Below are positions 37,850 to 49,600 of a stretch of 64,000 nucleotides of DNA, in pieces. The notes beneath the pieces were generated by a model. That model did no database searches, had not been told where the DNA came from, and saw nothing but the letters and a program-made list of their open reading frames with translations. Origin of the DNA: Coriaria nepalensis. Lineage: Eukaryota > Streptophyta > Magnoliopsida > Cucurbitales > Coriariaceae. The DNA lies in assembly GCA_027186245.1 (NCBI GenBank), contig CP114492.1, forward strand, positions 5,778,501 to 5,842,500, written 5' to 3'. Each line of letters opens with the position of its first letter. Position 1 is the first letter of the stretch. The position numbers and the translations under genes were made by a program.

Positions 37850-40408
37850 ATGGAGAAATTAGTAATCTTTGTACATGTTGATGGGAAGTGGAAAGGCACA
37901 CAGTGGTTTGCAATAGAGGGTACATCATTCTCAAAATATTTTGCTCTCCGAACTTGTTCTACTTACAATAGGTTTTTTGAGTCCATTTACCAAACTTTCA
38001 TGTTGCATATGAGGGAATTTATTTTGGACATAAAATACATAGAAAAACTATTATGTGGAAGGATCCAATAGAAATAAAAAATGATGTTGATATGGACACA
38101 TTTTTTTTGCTACAAGATAATTAACTAATAGATGTTAGGCCACCAGTATGTGTGCGCCTGATGTGATTTTCCAAAATAGACGTTGATGGCCCACTTGATT
38201 TTCCGATGCTCCACAATTTCGAGAAATAATATGATCATGATAACCATGGAAATGAGGAGAATATAGTGAGTGAGAATGAAAATGAGGATAACAAAGTGAG
38301 CGAGAACAAAATGAGGATAATGGAGTGAGCGGGAACGAAAATGAGAACAACGGAGTGAGTAAGAACAAAAATGAGGAGAACCTAGAGAGAGAGAATGGAA
38401 AAGAAGATGAAAGAACGTATGTCGGAAGGGATGTTGATCATGGTAGCAATGCCTACATATGCGGCTTATAGTACGATGATGACATCTTCGATAACCTGTT
38501 TGCATATCTTCTGCCAGTAGGAATGTGTGCGACATTGCACTATAACGATAACACATACACTTCTCAGCACTATATTTATTCTGATCCAATCCTTTGGAGC
38601 CCGCTGTCAACACCCAACCTCGTGCATCACTAGAACCTACTAATGAATTCGAAGTGGATCTACATGTTGGTTCCGGTGGGACACGTGCAACTCACAACAC
38701 TCCCAATTCAACATGCATTGGAAGCAATTCAACTTCTCCCAGCACAGTATTAGTAGTGGACCATTCCTAATAGTTTTTTCGGAATGAATTATTTTCGAGT
38801 GGAACCAATTGAAGAAAAAGTTGCAGATGTATGTGATGCAAGAGAATTTCAAGTTCAAGGCGTTGAAGTCAGATAAAACCCTTCTCGTCGTTGCTTCTGA
38901 GTTTCTAAATTGTCTGTGGTGGCTATGTGCCACGAGAAAGATAACATCTCAGTTTTTCCAGGTCTGAATATATACAGAGGTGCACACATGTTCGCATTTA
39001 GCTAATAATAAAAATTACCACCGGCAAGCAAGCGCAACGATGATCAGATGACTTATGAGGGCTAAATTTAATGGATGCAATAATGGTCCTAAGCCTAAAT
39101 AGGTCATTTCAATCATGCGACATGATCTTGGAGTAGGTTGCACCTACTCGAAGGTATTAAAGATAGTAAAACATGCACATGACCTTATCCGAGGGACTAC
39201 TGAGGATAGCTATGTGTAACTACCGACATTCTCATACATGCTCTGGTAATCTAATCTAGGTACGGTAATTTATTACAAGCATACAACTAAGCGACTAAGA
39301 GGTTTGAGTTTTTTTTTTATAGCTTTTGTAGCGTCGGCTCTAGGTGTTTCAGTTCATGCGGAAGGTAATTGATATCGATAGAACATTTTTAATGTCTAAA
39401 TATGAAGGTTGGTTTCTTGCTGCCATTGCGCAAGATGCGAACCAGTAGCTTTTTCCTATAGCATGGGCTATAATTGTCTCATAGTATTATGAAGTTTGTA
39501 CGGATTGTTTAAAGTCAAGAACGATGCAATGCATGCGTGTATCATTTGAGGCAAAAGGTTGTGAATTATTGAGCTGTTGAATAGTGCAGCCATAACTTAT
39601 AAGGTTGTGAATTTCAACAAATTCCTTAGGGAGATCAAACCTCAGAATCTCAATGTGGCCTAGTACTTAGAAGATGCAAACTTTGATGATTGATCGAGAG
39701 AGCTCATTTCCCTATTTTTACATAAAACATAATGACAAATATTAATTTTTGAGTCGCTCAATTCTGCATTGGTATCAAGATGTTATTGGTAGGTGGGTTC
39801 CACGCCCGACGTAGTTTATCCAATCGAGCAAATACTTCATTAACACTCGCTATATAAAAGATTTTAGATAAAAGGGTTCATGAGTCCCTAATGCTAATAG
39901 TCATTCGCATTGAGGGCTCAACCTTTAACGTGAGGGGCACCGATACAAATGCTGTTGTTGACTTAGGGAGAAGAACTTGAACTTGTATGTTTTTTGACTT
40001 GGATAGGATACCATGCATCCTCGCCATAGCAACTGCATGAACTCGAAGTATTGATCTTCACACATTATGTTTGAGTTTTGGAGTAGGGCGTTTAAGGCGG
40101 GCCATTTATCTTGTACCACCGCTGATTTAGATATCCCAGGACTTATCTAATATACTGTGATTAAGCCCTCCATCATGCGTAAGCGAAATGGAGAACCCAA
40201 GAAGAAACATATTCCTTTGATCAAGAAAAAAGTAATGCGAAAGTGGAAAAGGTGCGGCAATTATGGCATTCCCTCGCATAACTGGAAGACTTATCGAAGT
40301 CCAGGCCTAGTACAACAATCCAGAACCTATCATGGGGAAACCAGTGAGACTTACGTGGACTCCATTAATGTTCATTCTTTAAAATCTTTTCCATTCATTA
40401 TTGTTTGA
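37850..40408 (+). mobile_element. decayed MuDR/MULE transposase
   Basis: A plus-strand relic with the family's order kept. The N-terminus MEKLVIFVHVDGKWKGTQWF is at 37850. An acidic, degenerate Asn/Glu-rich repeat lies at ~38235-38400. A zinc-binding MuDR domain lies at ~38825-38990 (ENFKFKALKSD, then CLWWLCATRK and VHTCSH). HRQASATMIR follows, then SYSK.LKIVKHAHDLIRGT-like text near 39150-39200. The catalytic core starts at ~39365 (VIDIDRTFLMSKYEGWFLAA, then AQDAN). A SWIM zinc finger lies near 39925-40040 (RRTCTCMFFDLDRIPC). The tail at 40157-40340 is basic with a second zinc-knuckle-like motif (RKWKRCGNYGIPSHNW). Many stops and frameshifts; not functional as read. Terminal inverted repeats were not identified. 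Confidence 0.85.
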
Positions 40409-40639
40409 TTCAACTATTTGTTTATTTTCGTGCATACAATATTAAACTCCATCCATTCATTTTTATTATCGATCGAATGATGATTATAACATTCAGCTCT
40501 TATTGTATGCAACTTTCTATAGAAATTCATTAAAATAGAAATTCATTAAATTAGTATAGATAGAGCTCATTTGGGTTAGCTCACGCTAACAACGGGGATA
40601 GTATTGTCCTCAAACACTGTCCGCCAACCCCTCGCAGTA

Positions 40640-41290
40640 TCTTAGTACGGACACCCATCACCACCACTATTATCGTGATGCCACGTATTCCCTAACTCCT
40701 CCGTAACAATGATCTGAACCCCCTTCACAAAGGAAGACAATACCATTTCATTACCCATTATCTCGACTTTCAAGTTGGCGTAGAAGTATTGGAGTAACTC
40801 AGGATACACGTTAACATTCCTCGAACACACCCACTTCCAGTCATTCATATCAAGCATGCTCTTCTCTTAATGTCTATATTCTCCTTTTGAAAAAAATTTA
40901 GGTCAATAATTCTCTCATTCAACACCTTACACGTAGCAATGTGGCCATAAAACCTCTCTTGGGCAGTTTCCGAATAGGGAGCTGTCAAACTCACCATCAT
41001 CAGAATCACCGTTGCTGTTGAAATCTTCCCATGAGTAAGCATGGTAGATCAGTTTGCTCCGTTGGCGTGTAATCATTATCCACTGTTGTCTCATCGCAGT
41101 CACCAGGTATCTCATCGCCTTGCACTAGTTTCTGGTTGTTCCCCTTCACCCTCTTCGCAGTTTGTTTTATCCGCACTATAGTGAGAAAGAGTGTGATGTA
41201 CTGCAGATATAAGAAAAAGAAAAAGAAAAAAGAAATTAAATTATGGTTAAAATAATTTGCTTTATAGGCAGCATTTTTTCCCTTTTTCAT
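40640..41290 (-). pseudogene. retroelement-associated plant protein fragment, gag or Transposase_32-like
   Basis: Minus-strand pieces read RIKQTAKRVKGNNQKLVQG near 41170, ETAQERFYGHIATCKVLNER near 40970-40910, WKWVCSRNVNVYPELLQYFY near 40840-40780 and SFVKGVQIIVTEEL near 40740-40700. The order and wording resemble a conserved plant domain found next to retroelements (ERF...K.ER...VYPELV..FYANL...V.G). It is split by frameshifts. Function unknown; family assignment is tentative. Confidence 0.5.
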
Positions 41291-43112
41291 CTAATTGATT
41301 TTACTGCAATTCTAATTCTGGCCTCTCCACCAGTCAAATTCACGAGCAATTAACTGAAGTTATGAACTAGATGGTCAACTTTGTCTGACCCGCAGATAAA
41401 ACCAAGGTATGGTATTAATAACCACTCTCCATGTTTTGTCAAATATGCATGTATAACTGATCTGTAAACTGATGAATTCTCCCATAACATTCTGGTTTTA
41501 TTAGAATGAAAAATAAGAGTACTGTGAAGCAATACTTACAAATATCAAACATGAAATAACACTCGAACATAAATGGCCAGAGACTAGTGAAATGACAAAT
41601 GAAGTAACCCCTGTTGCTTATATAATTCCTAAGCAGCATAACAGCACTAGCACAGATATACAAGTTCAACATCCTGAAAGCTATTCTATACTCGGAAGTT
41701 CAAGTTCTGCAAAGACCAATACTCAGACGAAGATTCCAAAAATAATGTATAATTACAAAGGAAATCGAGTAAATTTCAGTTTGAAAATCCAGTTGAGTCA
41801 AAACCGTTTGGCAGCTGTTCAATAATGAACTATATAAACAGAACAATGTACTTGCAGCTACCTACCAATCTATACAGGAAGAAATAGATTCAAACATTCA
41901 ATATGAGTAAATTAGAAGCAGAGTAAAAATAGAAACAGTACCAGTAGCTTTTACGGACTCAATGAAGTTGATTCAGAGCTGAAAAGGAATCTGAAGAATG
42001 CCGAATGAATCAGAGCACAAAAGCCATAGGCACAAAAAATAAATAAATAAATAAATAAAAGGAAAGAAGGAAGATGTCTCGCTGAAAAGGCAAAAAAAAA
42101 AGGAAGAGGCAAAAAATCAGAGCTCCAAAGACAGGAAATTCCTCTGCGGTGGACTATGAGAAAGAAATGGAAGGTTGAGAGAGATCAGAGAAAGCGCAAG
42201 AAGAAGGAAGATGACTCAAGTAGAAGAAATTACAACTTGGAGGACGGTGAAGAAGATCGCACACGAGGATATCGTTCAATCCCCAACCTGGTTTGGTACA
42301 GATACAAGCCCTAATCCCCCAAATCGAAGTCCTAGTCTTCCAAATCAACGGGAAAAAAATCGGATTTTTATGAACCTTTCCATATGGTTTTGATGTTAAA
42401 AATTGGACTTCTTTTTAACCTCGAACCAAACGATTTTGATGCTGAAATTAGGCCATGATTGGCAATCTTTTCAAAATACAAGAAATAGTTTTTTCAGCCG
42501 TCGATTATACTTAACAACTGCTTATTGTCGATTTTTTAAAATTTTTTCTTTTTAAAATAATAAAAAAAATCAACACTAAAAATACCCAAAAAATAAAATA
42601 AAATTTATTGTGACATTATAGGTGTTTTTAGGGGCGGAGCCTGAAAATAATCTAAAGGGAGGTAAACGATGTTAGTAAGGTAATTTGAGGTAAGAGATCA
42701 AAAATTCAAAATGTAACTTAAATCAACATAATAACTCATTTCTTCAATGATAGAAGAAAATTACAGCATCGATCACCATGATTGACCAATTTTATGTTAT
42801 CCAAAATCAAGTTTTAGGCAAAGCTTAAGAGAGAAATACAGTCATTCGATGGAAAAAAACCCACCTTGCGATGCTCTGCAGAGAAGACCTTAAATATGAA
42901 TCAGCACTATTACAGAAAAACAAAAAAAAAAACTGGAAAGACCTTTCAAATAACCTTGCGATTCTCTAGTGTAATGAAAAAAAATTAAGTTTACTTGCAA
43001 TTAGATAAATATAATGAAACAAACTCTCCGCTTCTTTTATGAAACATTCTACCAGGTCCGCTTCTTTTATGACATTCTACCCGGCACTTCGAATCGGTAT
43101 TCATTGGCCATG
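41291..43112. other. intergenic DNA without a recognised gene
   Basis: Contains a short (AAAT)n run near 42040-42060. A stretch at ~42090-42350 is pyrimidine-rich on the minus strand, like a plant 5' UTR. It could be the start of a lost or noncoding transcript running left, but I found no coding continuation. The right end is the 3' flank of the NFD6-like gene. Confidence 0.4.
43028..43083. repeat. short tandem duplication in the 3' flank of the NFD6-like gene
   Basis: ccgcttcttttatgaaacatt at 43029 is followed directly by a second copy lacking two bases. The unit is ~28-30 bp. It lies just after the NFD6-like stop codon in the sense of that gene. Confidence 0.8.
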
Positions 43113-44700
43113 TTATAGTGGTGTTGCAAACCCTGCAAGAAGAAAATAAATTATATTGTTACAATTTTTATTTTTGGTCAAAACACATAATCATACCAAA
43201 ATTTCCAAGTTTCCTAATCCATGTTTACTGTAAAATCTAAAATTCTCACTCACCCCCCGGCGGCCCAAAAAAAAAAAGGCTACCATACTACTACAAAAAA
43301 AGCTATAAAGCAGAATACTTGGCTCGTTTTGAGCTGAGCTCAAGCTATGCGTGAGTAACTGAGACCAACTACTATTGCTTACATATCACATTGGTAGTTT
43401 CATCATTTGTGTTATCAAAAGTTGCGAAAGAGTATAGATACAAGGTATATAAGTTCTCTTTCAAAGGATAAATTGAGAAAATTAATTTTTTTACTAGACT
43501 CTGAGACCATGTACAAGACCAGGAGGAAAGGGCCAAAGTAAAATACTACGCCAAAAGAGAATAACACTACTGCATGATGAACCACTAATGACATAACTTC
43601 GATTACAGGTGTTAATATAATTAAAAAGCTACCAAAAAATTCATGTCCGATTAGAAATAATCCTAATGACGAACTGTTTTTATTGAACCGTGAGTTAGTT
43701 TTGTACATCAATCACCCCCTTTTTATTTTTATCCTTTAATCCAAAGCAATGGCTGTAAGAGATACTTAGTGAAGTATGAGTAAATCAAATCACATTACAA
43801 AATCATACTGTGGTTTTAGAATAAGTTGCAACAGACTTTAATTTTAACAGCAAGAGATCAAAAGATTGAAAGATACCTTCTGATAGACATCCCCATGAAA
43901 CATTATGCAAAGATAGCAACGAAGTAAACAAGGCAGAGGCTGTAACGCTGTGAAGAGGCATTAAAGACTGCACACCAGCTAACTCCACGGGGAGCCTAAG
44001 TGACCAAGAAAGTTTACTTAGCTTGAAAAGCTTATGATCTATGGTTTTATTCCGAAGAAGATCATCAAAAGAAACAAACATCAAGCAAATGAATAAAAAA
44101 CCAGTCGACCAATAATCAGTATCGGTTGAATAAGTAGTATTGAACTATGAGTTGGTGTAACTGTGAGGAGTTAGCTCAAGTTACAGTACATTCAAAATTC
44201 TTAAGGTTGAATAGGATCTGTAATAAAGATGGGAGTAAAATTATGGTAGAAGTTTGAATTTGTAGTTCAATTATTACAACTCTAAAACCTAAATGTAGAA
44301 CGTAATTATTGAGGTATTATCCGAGCTAGCCAGTAGCAAAGTCAAAACATCGCATTTCAGATGTATGAGTTAAAAAACCAGTAACTAAGAAACTGGGGTT
44401 CTCGTTTTCATGTCTGTTCCTAAACTTCCCAGCAATCCAAACAGAAAGGAAGCTCGAGATTTCATGTATCAAAGAAACGAATGTCAAGTATTAAAGTGAA
44501 CACGCAGAAATGGCAAAAGCCCACCTGAAGAAGGTCGTATTCCGTACAGAGAACTGAGAAGCGGTAGCGGGATTGGAAGATGGAAGTCCGCTAAACCTAG
44601 TAGTTTTAGGAAACAACGGTGATGAAGTCGAACGTCTAATTAGGGTTTTAGCAGAAGCGGAAGAGATTTGCAAAGTTTTTCTCGCACACCTGGCCGCCAT
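43113..44700 (-). CDS. NFD6: NUCLEAR FUSION DEFECTIVE 6-like protein, probably mitochondrial
   Basis: Small plant protein of the NFD6 family. The family is nuclear-encoded and mitochondrial; the Arabidopsis member is named for failed polar nuclei fusion, and its biochemical role is unclear. Exons on the minus strand: 44700-44525, 43995-43877, 43132-43113. Borders are GT-AG and phases join to 104 aa plus stop. Residues 1-58 are Ser/Arg/Ala-rich with almost no acid residues, as in a mitochondrial presequence. The family core RLPVELAGVQSLMPLHSVTA starts at residue 59 and continues ALFTSLLSLHNVSWGCLSEG. The last exon codes only for FATPL and the stop. The ATG chosen at 44700 starts MAARCARK; upstream in-frame sequence has no other ATG before it. 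I am confident in the family, less so in the exact paralogue. Confidence 0.88.
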
Positions 44701-44761
44701 TTTTCCTTCCCTTCTTCGCACAATACTTCTCCGAGCCTCTGAATGACACGAGCAAATGAGA

Positions 44762-44767
44762 TGGGCT
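44762..44767 (-). promoter_or_regulatory. possible site II element (TGGGCT) upstream of the NFD6-like gene
   Basis: TGGGCT lies ~62 bp before the start codon. TGGGCY (site II) motifs bind TCP factors and are common in plant promoters of nuclear genes for mitochondrial proteins. A single six-base match is weak evidence. Confidence 0.3.
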
Positions 44768-45029
44768 GGGTTTTGACATATGGACCTGAAATGGACTCAT
44801 AAAAAAAAAATATATATATGAACCCAAAATGTTCCTAACTTCTAAATCTCATATGAATTTTATTATTGAGACATTAACCAATTGTCTTTTCGTTGCCTAA
44901 TTGATCGGTAGAATGAGCAAGACTTTTTTATAATCAGTATTAAGATTTTTTATAAGAGTTTAAATCCTCATTACTGTATAAGTGAAACGTCTTTAATATA
45001 TTCAAATCCCCATTGCTTGTGAGTGTTTG
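44768..45029. other. promoter side of the NFD6-like gene, AT-rich
   Basis: Noncoding AT-rich DNA between the NFD6-like gene and the gypsy relic. A short (AT)n run lies near 44810. Nothing else was recognised. Confidence 0.5.
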
Positions 45030-45920
45030 AAATATAGGGTTTCATATGTTTCTAAAAGATGTGTCTTATTTCATCCTTATTTGAAAAGCACAATCTTTCC
45101 CTAAAAGAGAAATCTCATCAGTTAATGGGCTAAACTTCTTGTTTTTCCCTTCCTTAACTTCTTCTTCTCTAATTTTCCATAAAGTTGAATCAAGTTCTTG
45201 AGAATCCTCTATAGATCCCTTTAAAAATTGTTGGTTGTAGGAATAATATCAACATTTTATCTATAACTAGCTCTAAATTTGCCTCCCTTATTTCATTTTG
45301 CAATGGTTGAGGCAAAGCATAAATTTTCATCAATGTTGTAGGAAGATTCTAACTTAAAACATCAGTAACTTTGTTTTTCTTTCTAAGGTGATTGAGAATC
45401 TCACAATCGTAATCTTTTACCAATTCCAAACATCTCATTTGTCTCATGTTGAGTTTTTGTTGGGTAAAAATATACTGAGACTCTTATGATCAATGAAGAT
45501 TTTTCAATGGGCCTCATATAATAGTGTCACTATATTTTTTTCAGCAAACACAATTGCTGCTAATTATAAATCATAGGTTAGGTAGTTCTTTCATGATCTT
45601 TTAGTTCTCTTGAGGTATAAGTTACTATCTTTTCATCTTGGATCAAAACTATACCTAGGCCTATCTTTGATGCATCACTATAAATCATAAAATTGCTTCC
45701 AATGAGAGTATGGTAAGAATGAGTGCACTAGTTAGCATCCTCTTTATTTATTGGAAGCTCTCTTAACATATTTGTGTCCAATAATACTTCTTTCCCTTCT
45801 TAGTGAGAGATGTAAGTGGTGCAGTGAGACATGAAAATCCTTTCACGAATCTCATGTAGTAACCAGCTAGTCTAAGAAAAATTTAAATCTTGGTAACAGT
45901 ACTAGGAGTCCAAGAAAAAC
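45030..45920 (-). pseudogene. Ty3/gypsy reverse transcriptase-RNase H relic
   Basis: The minus strand from 45920 down reads LVGYYMRFVKGF, then LTAPLTSLTKKGKEVLL and NFMIYSDASKIGLGIVLIQD near 45690-45630. It continues with KIVTYTSRELKDHE, and later DHKSLSIF near 45510 and HETNEMF. This is the end of the reverse transcriptase and the RNase H of a Ty3/gypsy element. No LTRs or integrase were found next to it; it is a fragment with internal stops. Confidence 0.8.
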
Positions 45921-45929
45921 ATGTGCCAA

Positions 45930-46386
45930 CACATGTTGAGGATGATTTTCAGGCAGACCAGCAGGGTAAGGTGATATAGATTTTCCCATGGAGGTTGGGA
46001 TAGAGGATGATATCTATGACCAGTTAATAGATGTTCCACTTAGAATGTCTACCAGATATTGGCAACCTTCTACTCCGTATCGTATTGATTAGTGTGTGTT
46101 ACTTATTGATTGTGAAAGCCGAATCTTATGCAGAAGCCATATATGATGAACACAAAAATGAGTGGATTGAGGCCATGGAAAATCAAATGAAGTTTTTGCA
46201 TGAAAATCACACCATTGAGTTAGAGAAGTTTCCAAAAGGCAAACAAGTTTTGAAAAACATGTGGGCCTATAAAGTGAAGATGAACACAAAATTCATAGTC
46301 GCGATACAAAACTCGAAGGGTTGTTAAGGGCTTCCGTCAAAATAAAGGTGTTGATTTGATGAAATATTTTCTCCGCTTGTAAAAAT
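45930..46386 (+). pseudogene. Ty1/copia relic, part 1 (start of reverse transcriptase)
   Basis: The plus strand reads PLRMSTRYWQPSTPYRID. After a frameshift it gives ESYAEAIYDEHKNEWIEAME, then LHENHTIELEKFPKGKQVLK and, after another shift, RRVVKGFRQNKGVD near 46315-46360. This is the typical entry into the copia reverse transcriptase. It stops within the SPLVK motif, where the insertion at ~46387 begins; the protein continues at 48541. Confidence 0.85.
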
Positions 46387-48540
46387 TGTAAGTCAGTGCA
46401 TCTTCCCCCCTTCGAGAGTGGAATGCTATTTTGAAAAAATGGCTTCCGGATATCCAACTCTACTAAATACTTCAAGATCACAAATTATACCTTTAAAACT
46501 TTTCTTCAAACCTAAAAATTCTGGTTAATTTCTAATTCAAGAAACAAAACTAGAAAAACAAAAGAGGAGGTAAGTAAGAGGAGAAATGATACTGAGTCCT
46601 CAACTCCTCCAATCTTAATCCATTCTTTCGGTTAACCGTCGTCGCCACCAGAAAACAACCGCCACCATAGATCTTTTATAGTTTCAAGAGTTGTCACCCA
46701 ACCTCTAATCTTAATCCATACTGACAAAATCTTCTCGATTTAATCCTACTCTCATCAACTCATGAGTGAATCCTTGGAGAAATTGAAAGATGGTAGAGAA
46801 AACTATTTTTCTCTCTCTTTCTCTCTTACTTGGGCGGCTAAGGTTAGAAAGAAGAGAGAAACCTCTTCCTTGTATAGGCAAATGGACATTGGGCCTTTTC
46901 CCATTGATCTTAAAATCTCGATCCATTTAATGAACACTCGCGAAATAAAACCGTGCCCAATAACTATTCTTTTTTTTTTTGTTCACGAATCCATCTAATA
47001 TCTAATATTCAAAATGATTCGCTCAATTTTACCGGATAAAATTTGGACACAAGGGGCCTTGTCCCAATAGTCCGGTTAGGCCAATAAACTCTTTAATGTC
47101 CAATTGGGTATTCCTCTTGACACGAAAAATATTATCTGACTTTAAATTTATTAAATCTTCATTTAATAAACTTATTTAGTCAATTTAATATTTTTCTAAT
47201 TAAATCTAAATCATATTTTGGATATGCTACTAGTGCATGTGTGTGATAGACTTCACAAATTAAACTAATCAATTATGTAACTCTTAAATCAAACTCTCCA
47301 AGAATAAGTCAAATTTCTCAAAATATGTTAACAACTAAAATGTTCGTCTTTATGTGTGTGAGTGAATAGGTTCTATATTTTTCCAATATGTGGGCCTTAA
47401 CAACTTGTAAGTTTTATCAAACATAAAGATTAGACAGTTTACCTTAAAATAAATTTTAACTTAAATAATTAATTAGATCATCTATATGATCAATTAATGT
47501 AAACTACAAAGTCTAACTTGGCCTCTAGGAAAGCGCATAAACTACTTGTGAAATGAGGAGTTTGGAACCTTCAAAAGAACATGTGGTGACTATTACCATA
47601 CCAGACCGATTCTTCCATCTATGCCATAGTGTCGATCAATTCTATGGCATGATTTAACTGTTAAACCCTACTATATTGATCATATGAATCATGTGAGTTC
47701 TTATGCAACTTAGACAATGAATTTACATAAACGTTTTTCATACCATGCTTCCTTAAGTAAAGATTTCTTTGTTGCATAAAGTACAACATTCATAAGACTA
47801 TTCCTCTAATATAGAGGTGATGGATTACCCTACACTCTACCTGTATAAGAACACATGCTCAATGGTTCACCTTATTAATAACCTTTAGCGAAGGTCACAT
47901 TCAATAATATCAAAGCATGATATCCTACACATCAATGTTGTAGTGATCTTAGCTCTGAGAATCACGAGTACAATAAATACTAGACAAGTCTCATTAAAAA
48001 TCAATATTATTAGTATTGAGACTTGTCTAATGATGATGTTTAGTGATTAAGTGCCTACCAATCACCTTAATATCTATTATGATATTTTCCAATATCTATT
48101 ATGATATTTTCCAATATCAATAATTATCAGAATATCATTTTTATCTCGAAGAAGATAATCTTTGAGGATTGTCATTATCCCATAATGACAATCATATGAT
48201 TACAAATAGCTTGGATCTTAGATCATTATCCCATAATGACAATCATATGATTGCAAATAGCTTGGATCTTAGAGATTAAGCTACTTAGATTTCACTGAAC
48301 ATGATTACTATCACGGTTCCAAGTGCATATCTATTATCCGAAAATCTATCAGGTATGTCATACAATTAATATGCATACAATGTCATTTCCAACATAATGA
48401 CAACTAATATGATATACTAAATGCTCATTTAAATACAAAGTATTTATTTAGTTGATAACTTATACATATCAATATTGATTCATATAAGTAAATGATCGTA
48501 TCTGATCAAATTCAATTGGCTTGATGGGCATTAAACTTTC
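46387..48540 (+). mobile_element. ~2.15-kb insertion splitting the copia relic (possible solo LTR)
   Basis: The copia text ...PLVKI before it resumes as KISSIHVVLGSEVSLDL after it, so this DNA was inserted into the relic. It starts near tgtaagtcag and ends near gcattaaactttc. The right third (47785-48540) is the same repeat as 32890-33590. It has no recognisable polyprotein genes. The size and TG start suit a long solo LTR or a non-autonomous element. No convincing target-site duplication was seen; taaaa lies near both edges. Confidence 0.6.
47785..48540 (+). repeat. dispersed LTR-like repeat, copy 2
   Basis: Matches 32890-33590 in the same orientation across most of its length, with many substitutions. 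It holds an extra internal tandem duplication of 51 bp (cattatcccataatgacaat at 48173 and 48224) and a short double tatctattatgatattttcc near 48070-48115. Confidence 0.75.
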
Positions 48541-49600
48541 TAAAATATCATCCATTCATGTGGTCTTAGGTTCAGAAGTTAGTCTTGATTTGGTGATAGA
48601 GAAGATGGATGTGAAGACTACTTTTCTTCATATGACTTAAACAAGGAAATTTCTATAGTGTAACAAAAGGGTTTCAAAGTTACAGGAAATGAGGATTATG
48701 TGTGCAAGCTAAAGAAAAGTCTTTTTGATTTGAATCAGGCACCTATATAATGGTACAAGAAGTTTGAATCAGTTATGGGGAAGCTAAGCTATTAGAAACA
48801 ACTTTTGATCATTTTGTTTTCGTGCATAAATTCTTTGATGGTGATTTTATTATATTATTCATTTATGTTGATTGTTGGCAATAATTCTTCAAGAATTAAC
48901 AAGTTGAAGGAGTAATTGAGTAAATCCTTTGTTATAAAGGGTTTAGTGCAGCAAAGCAAATTCTTGGAATATGAATTTATGGAGATATAGTTGTCGAGAA
49001 TTTATACATGTCATAGGAGTAGTATATTGAAAATGAACTTGAATGGTTCAATATGAACAAGGCTAAAGTAGTCAATTTTCCTCTTGTTACACACTTTAAG
49101 TTAAGTATTAAGTAGAGTCCTTGTACATGTAAGAAGAAGGAAAATATGAGAAGAATCTATTTGCCTCGGTAGTTGGAAGTTTAATTTATGTAATAGTATG
49201 CACGATGCTAGAGCTCACACAATTAGTGTCGTTATCCGATTTATATCCAAACCAGGAAGAGAGCATTGGAATGCAGTGGAGTGGATGAGAAGATATCTTC
49301 AAGGTACTTCTAACTTGAGACTCAATTTTGGAAGTAGGAAACTAATGCCAATTGGCTATGCAGATTTGGATATGGCAGAAGGTGTAGATATCCGAAAATC
49401 CAGTTCGAGTTATTTGATAACATTTTCGGGTGGGATTATATCTTAGCAATGAAGACTACTAAAATATATTGCACTTTCTACAACAAAAGTTGAGCATATC
49501 GTACAAACCTAAGCAAATAATGAGTTTTTGTGGGTGATCAAATCGTCATTCATTTGGGTAAGAACTTTATTTTTCATGCAAGATCACAATGTCAGAGCTA
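48541..49600 (+). pseudogene. Ty1/copia relic, part 2 (reverse transcriptase and RNase H)
   Basis: Continues from part 1: KISSIHVVLGSEVSLDLVIE, KMDVKTTFLH, GNEDYVCKLKKSLFDL and FVHKFFDGDFIILFIYVD in shifting frames. RNase H is open at 49198-49446 (FISKPGREHWNAVEWMRRYL, then GYADLDMAEGVDIRKSSSSY). Beyond the stop, text like the RNase H end continues to ~49590. There are many stops; it is not functional. Confidence 0.85.

Noticed and set aside
38125..38613. 162-codon minus-strand frame in the MULE
   Set aside because: It is the reverse of the degenerate Asn/Glu-rich part of the transposase and has no family pattern.
46711..46998. Open frames on both strands in the 46.7-47.0 kb insert
   Set aside because: They are in the LTR-like insertion, have no domain, and the Arg/Glu or Ser/Leu runs come from a GA/CT-rich stretch.
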